A DNA stretch of 5,522 nucleotides from Bacillota bacterium. GTDB taxonomy: Bacteria > Bacillota > Clostridia > Oscillospirales > Oscillospiraceae. Positions 4,684 to 5,522 of this stretch are shown piece by piece; position 1 is the stretch's first letter, and every line of letters starts with the position of its first letter. Under the pieces are notes generated by a model. It had not been told where the DNA came from and made no database searches. It was given only the letters and a program-made list of their open reading frames with translations. The position numbers were made by a program, and so were the translations under genes. The DNA lies in NCBI GenBank assembly GCA_029777215.1, contig JAKOSQ010000307.1, positions 1-5,522 of the forward strand, read 5' to 3'.

Positions 4684-5359
4684 ACGCCTCTCGCGGGTCC
4701 GCGTCGCCGTCGAGCGTCATAAAATAGCGGTAAAACGGGATGAGGAAACGGTAGCCCGCGAGCAGACGCTCCTCGAGCACCGGCGAATAGATCTCCTCCG
4801 CGAGCTTTTCCTCGTGGTAGATCGAAAAGTTCTTTTTGTTGTACCAGTCCGTCAGCGTCTTTTCGGCGCAGGGTTTTGCGCGCGCGTAAGTCGGACCCTC
4901 GAGTACAAATTCGCTCTGGCCGTCGAGCAGCTTTTGCAGCTTTTTCAGCGGCTTCGGGTCGCGGTCGATGCGGGCGCGGTGCTTTGCCATCGTGACGGCC
5001 TTCGCGCAGTAGTAGCCCATGCCATAGCTCCAGGAGTCCGGCGAAAGTTCAAACCAGAACACCGGCGTAGCGGCAAACTCCTCCGTCGGCTGCTCGAAGG
5101 AGCACCAGAGGTGATCGCGGTACGGCCCCGCGCCGTGCAGCCGGCGCGCGTCGCGGTAGATGCGCGAAACCTTGTGTCGCAGCCCCAGCTCCGGGTACTC
5201 GCCGTCGAGCGCGGCAAAGATGTCGTCGCACAGCGCCTTCATCGGCTCGTTGAGACTGCGCTGGAATTCCTCCCGGTGCGCCTCGAACCAGCTCTTCTCG
5301 TTGTTGAAGCGAAGACCCCACATGAAGTCAACTGTCTCCTGCGTAAAGCCCGTGAACAT
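4682..5359 (-). CDS. DUF2461 / TIGR02453 family protein, function unknown
   Basis: A soluble 225-residue protein whose length and motifs match the DUF2461 (TIGR02453) family; no biochemical role is established for it. Family landmarks are the N-terminal F-x-x-x-T-x-D-F-x-W/F-x-L segment, NNEKSWFEAHREEF (19-32), and the central VSRIYRDARRLHGAGPYRDH (64-83), the family's R-I-x-R-D-x-R-F-x-x-x-x-x-P-Y-K block, here with Arg-Leu in place of Arg-Phe. A Trp/Tyr-rich core follows (FWFELSPDSWSYGMGYY, 101-117), then helical segments to the C-terminus. There is no signal peptide or membrane helix. The start is set by GGGAGG (plus-strand CCTCCC, 5367-5372), seven bases upstream. It heads a likely two-gene minus-strand unit with the frameshifted small ORF. 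The stop overlaps a plus-facing terminator. Confidence 0.92.
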   Translation of the reverse strand: MFTGFTQETVDFMWGLRFNNEKSWFEAHREEFQRSLNEPMKALCDDIFAALDGEYPELGLRHKVSRIYRDARRLHGAGPYRDHLWCSFEQPTEEFAATPVFWFELSPDSWSYGMGYYCAKAVTMAKHRARIDRDPKPLKKLQKLLDGQSEFVLEGPTYARAKPCAEKTLTDWYNKKNFSIYHEEKLAEEIYSPVLEERLLAGYRFLIPFYRYFMTLDGDADPREA

Positions 5360-5374
5360 GCTCTTTCCTCCCGC

Positions 5375-5394
5375 GCCGCCGAGGCGGCTTTTTT
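5375..5394 (+). terminator. Plus-facing hairpin and T run in the DUF2461 leader
   Basis: GCCGCC-GA-GGCGGC (5375-5388; a 5-bp stem with a 4-base loop is the realistic form) is followed by six T (5389-5394) and then CTTT. In plus orientation this is a rho-independent terminator shape, but no plus-strand gene precedes it. On the minus strand it is an A-run and hairpin ending a few bases before the DUF2461 ribosome binding site, so it may act as a leader hairpin or block antisense read-through. Confidence 0.45.
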
Positions 5395-5399
5395 CTTTA

Positions 5400-5522
5400 G
5401 GTAACCTCTAATAACTACCTTTAAATCCGCATTTCACACTTCACGAGTGAAAAATGATGAAAATCGAGGTGGTTGGCTGCCTCTGCAAACCCATTTTCAG
5501 GGCTTTACGGGGGATTTAACCC
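5400..5522. other. AT-richer non-coding tail with inverted repeats
   Basis: No credible gene. The stretch is visibly AT-richer than the rest of the window. It contains TTTCAC/GTGAAA arms (5432-5437 and 5447-5452) and an 8-bp pair, TTAAATCC (5421-5428) with GGATTTAA (5512-5519). It must also hold the DUF2461 promoter: the best minus-strand pair is GTGAAA (5432-5437), 18 bases, TATTAG (5408-5413), which is weak. The change in composition at a gene edge could mark the end of an inserted element whose body lies beyond the window; nothing here proves it. Confidence 0.4.

Noticed and set aside
4814..5404. 196-residue open frame on the plus strand opposite DUF2461
   Set aside because: Antisense shadow of a GC-rich gene, rich in Arg, Ala and Val with no motif. 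The DUF2461 reading on the other strand is secure.
5455..5520. 21-codon plus-strand ORF in the right tail
   Set aside because: It has no ribosome binding site, is very short and resembles no known peptide.
1..5522. CRISPR array, tRNA, rRNA or complete insertion sequence
   Set aside because: No regularly spaced direct repeats, tRNA cloverleaf, rRNA segments or transposase reading frame were seen on either strand.

Overview
The window looks like chromosome from a GC-rich low-to-mid-GC Gram-positive lineage, most likely a gut-type clostridium of the Oscillospiraceae/Ruminococcaceae kind. Supporting signs are strong GGAGG ribosome binding sites at almost every start, a thiamine ECF transporter S-component (ThiT) under a TPP riboswitch with an intrinsic terminator, a DhaS-like TetR regulator, a Firmicutes-style MMPL exporter and a TIGR02453/DUF2461 protein. 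Codons in the real genes are mostly G/C-ending. The genus is inference; no rRNA or marker gene is present.

Layout, left to right. Positions 1-1985 hold the first 661 codons of an MMPL/RND-type membrane exporter on the minus strand, cut by the left edge. A 326-base gap (1986-2311) carries a minus-strand terminator, a 15-bp odd palindrome and another hairpin. A TetR/AcrR regulator follows (2312-2905, minus), so regulator and exporter form a same-strand pair. Next comes thiT (3062-3661, minus). Its leader is complete: consensus promoter (3874-3902), 5' hairpin, TPP aptamer (3767-3837), linker hairpin, intrinsic terminator (3691-3726) and ribosome binding site. A short divergent region (3903-3993) with a 30-bp imperfect inverted repeat separates it from the one plus-strand gene, a small NTF2/SnoaL-like protein (4069-4449).

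Convergent with that gene is a minus-strand pair: a DUF2461 protein (4682-5359), and downstream of it a 53-residue ORF (4477-4639) that reads correctly only if one G of a GGG run is skipped. The last 120 bases are AT-richer, have no credible gene and carry inverted repeats; they may be the edge of something else.

Functionally, thiT is controlled by thiamine pyrophosphate through transcription termination and would work with a shared ECF module encoded elsewhere. The TetR protein is the obvious candidate regulator of the MMPL exporter. I see no clearly new multi-gene system. The most unusual items are the frameshifted small gene, the recurrent hairpins just upstream of minus-strand ribosome binding sites, the Asp-to-Asn change in the exporter's second repeat and the His-to-Ser change in ThiT.
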